A DNA stretch of 14,480 nucleotides from DASPXK01 sp035637315 (GTDB taxonomy: Bacteria; Chloroflexota; UBA6077; JACCZL01), in assembly GCA_035637315.1 (NCBI GenBank), contig DASPXK010000317.1:1-14480 (forward strand). The letters are read 5' to 3'. Made by a program: the position numbers and the translations under genes. The notes below the pieces were generated by a model. The model saw nothing but the letters and a program-made list of their open reading frames with translations. It was not told the DNA's origin and searched no databases. This document shows, piece after piece, positions 13,539-14,480 of the stretch (the stretch's first letter is position 1; every line of letters starts with the position of its first letter).

Positions 13539-13550
13539 TATCCTCTCAGC
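13539..13550 (+). promoter_or_regulatory. -10 box for a probable leaderless M20 deacylase transcript
   Basis: TATCCT (13539-13544) is followed by six bases and ATG 13551. There is no ribosome site and no obvious -35. Confidence 0.4.
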
Positions 13551-14480
13551 ATGCCGGTCCACGCCTCAGTTACGCCCGCCGAAGAGTCTGAAGTTGTCGC
13601 GCTGGTGCAGGAGCTGGTCCGCTTGCACAGCGTCAACCCGCCCGGCAACGAGGCGGCCGTAGCCGAGGCGATCGCTCGGCAGGCCGAGGCCTGGGGGCTC
13701 GAGACGCGACTGGATGTCGTGTGTGATGGCCGGCCAAACGTGCTCGTCCGACTGGCCGGCGCCGGCGAACGACGGGGCTTGCTCCTCTCAGGCCACACCG
13801 ACACGGTCCCGCCCGGAGAGGTGGCCTGGGAGCGTGAGCCGCTATCCGGTGAGCTGGCCGATGGCCTCATCTGGGGCCGGGGCGCCACCGATATGAAGGC
13901 GGGTGTGGCCGCCATGCTCGTCGCCATGGCGGCCCTCGCCCGCCGCGGCTGGCGACCGAAGGGTGATCTGCTCTTCGCAGGGACGGTGGACGAGGAGGTC
14001 GCCTCCCTGGGCGCCAGGCATCTGCGCGACACCGGCGGGCTGAACGGAGTCGGCTGGATCGTGATCGGTGAGCCGACCGATCTGGACGTCGTCCCCGCCC
14101 ACCGCGGCGCGCTGTGGCTGGAGATCACCGCCCACGGCAAGACAGCGCACGGGTCGATGCCGGACCTGGGCGTCAATGCCATCCTTCACCTGGCCGAGCT
14201 GCTGCGCTGGCTTGGGGAGCGTCGATTCCCCTATCAGCCCCATCCGCTTCTCGCCCCGCCCTCGATGAACGTGGGAACGATCGCGGGCGGCGTCAAGACC
14301 AACGTCGTGCCCGACCGCTGTGTGGCGACCGTCGACCTGCGCACCCTCCCGGGCCAGGACCACGCCGCCATCGTTCAGGACATCCGTGACCTGGCTGCTG
14401 AGCTGGAGTCGACCGTCCCTGGCCTGCGGGTCGACGTTCGGATCGCGAACGACATGCCGCCGGTTGAGACACCCACGGAC
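13551..14480 (+). CDS. M20 family metallo-deacylase (ArgE/DapE-like), 3'-truncated by the window
   Basis: The frame is open for 310 codons from ATG 13551 to the right edge. It reads as the peptidase M20 family: LVRLHSVNPPGNE (about 23-35), SGHTDTVPPG with metal ligand His82 and catalytic-helper Asp84, GRGATDMKAG with bridging Asp114, VDEEVASLGA with the catalytic base Glu148 and ligand Glu149, and GEPTDLDVV with ligand Glu174. AHRGALWLEITAHGKTAHGSMPDLGVNA (about 184-211) opens the dimerisation domain. The last metal His lies beyond the window. Family members hydrolyse N-acyl amino acids or N-succinyl-diaminopimelate with two zinc ions in the cytoplasm. This sequence does not decide between N-acetylornithine, succinyl-DAP or other substrates, and no arg or dap gene is nearby. 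It is divergent from the 2-hydroxyacid dehydrogenase gene. Confidence 0.92.
   Translation, partial: MPVHASVTPAEESEVVALVQELVRLHSVNPPGNEAAVAEAIARQAEAWGLETRLDVVCDGRPNVLVRLAGAGERRGLLLSGHTDTVPPGEVAWEREPLSGELADGLIWGRGATDMKAGVAAMLVAMAALARRGWRPKGDLLFAGTVDEEVASLGARHLRDTGGLNGVGWIVIGEPTDLDVVPAHRGALWLEITAHGKTAHGSMPDLGVNAILHLAELLRWLGERRFPYQPHPLLAPPSMNVGTIAGGVKTNVVPDRCVATVDLRTLPGQDHAAIVQDIRDLAAELESTVPGLRVDVRIANDMPPVETPTD

Overview
The window is high-GC bacterial chromosome with tightly packed genes on both strands. Three things point to Chloroflexota (Thermomicrobia-like) or a similar high-GC phylum. Several genes show -10-like boxes (TANNNT) only 6-8 bases before the start codon, as in leaderless transcripts. 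Short palindromic and low-complexity intergenic repeats are abundant and are often read into gene ends. The gene content is that of an amino-acid-using heterotroph. The phylum call is an inference. No rRNA, tRNA, CRISPR, phage module or replication origin was found.

Layout. 1-183 is the C-terminus of a SirB1-like transglutaminase/TPR protein. 284-947 is an overlapping DUF433/DUF5615 pair, a probable type II toxin-antitoxin module. 1011-1394 is an IscU/NifU-like scaffold with an altered ligand set. 1455-1796 (minus) is a single-domain rhodanese. 1943-5336 is livHMGF, a complete branched-chain amino-acid type ABC importer core without a binding protein. 5355-6479 (minus) is rlmN, and 6665-6961 is clpS. 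7019-9225 (minus) is a probable operon of a small two-helix membrane protein, a membrane-anchored alpha/beta hydrolase and a D-threonine aldolase/D-serine dehydratase-like PLP enzyme. 9281-9619 is a transposase remnant and 9731-10126 a VOC-family protein. 10127-10889 has no recognisable gene but ends in a degenerate repeat and a good promoter. 10890-12110 is an acyl-CoA dehydrogenase, followed by a DUF2283 protein (12118-12336, minus), a 122-bp MITE (12371-12492), a 2-hydroxyacid dehydrogenase (12498-13475, minus) and the start of an ArgE/DapE-like M20 deacylase running off the right edge.

Metabolic theme. A BCAA-type importer, a D-amino-acid PLP enzyme, an acyl-CoA dehydrogenase whose catalytic Glu is placed as in isovaleryl-CoA dehydrogenase, a D-2-hydroxyacid dehydrogenase and an M20 deacylase all fit uptake and breakdown of amino acids. 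They are not one operon, so this linkage is inference.

The most distinctive content is the repeat landscape. There is a MITE with perfect 21-bp terminal inverted repeats and a 9-bp target duplication that contains a gene's stop codon. There is a 26-bp-arm palindrome between rlmN and clpS. Hairpins span the stop codons of convergent genes, and repeat DNA is translated as odd C-terminal tails. I did not find a convincing new multi-gene system.
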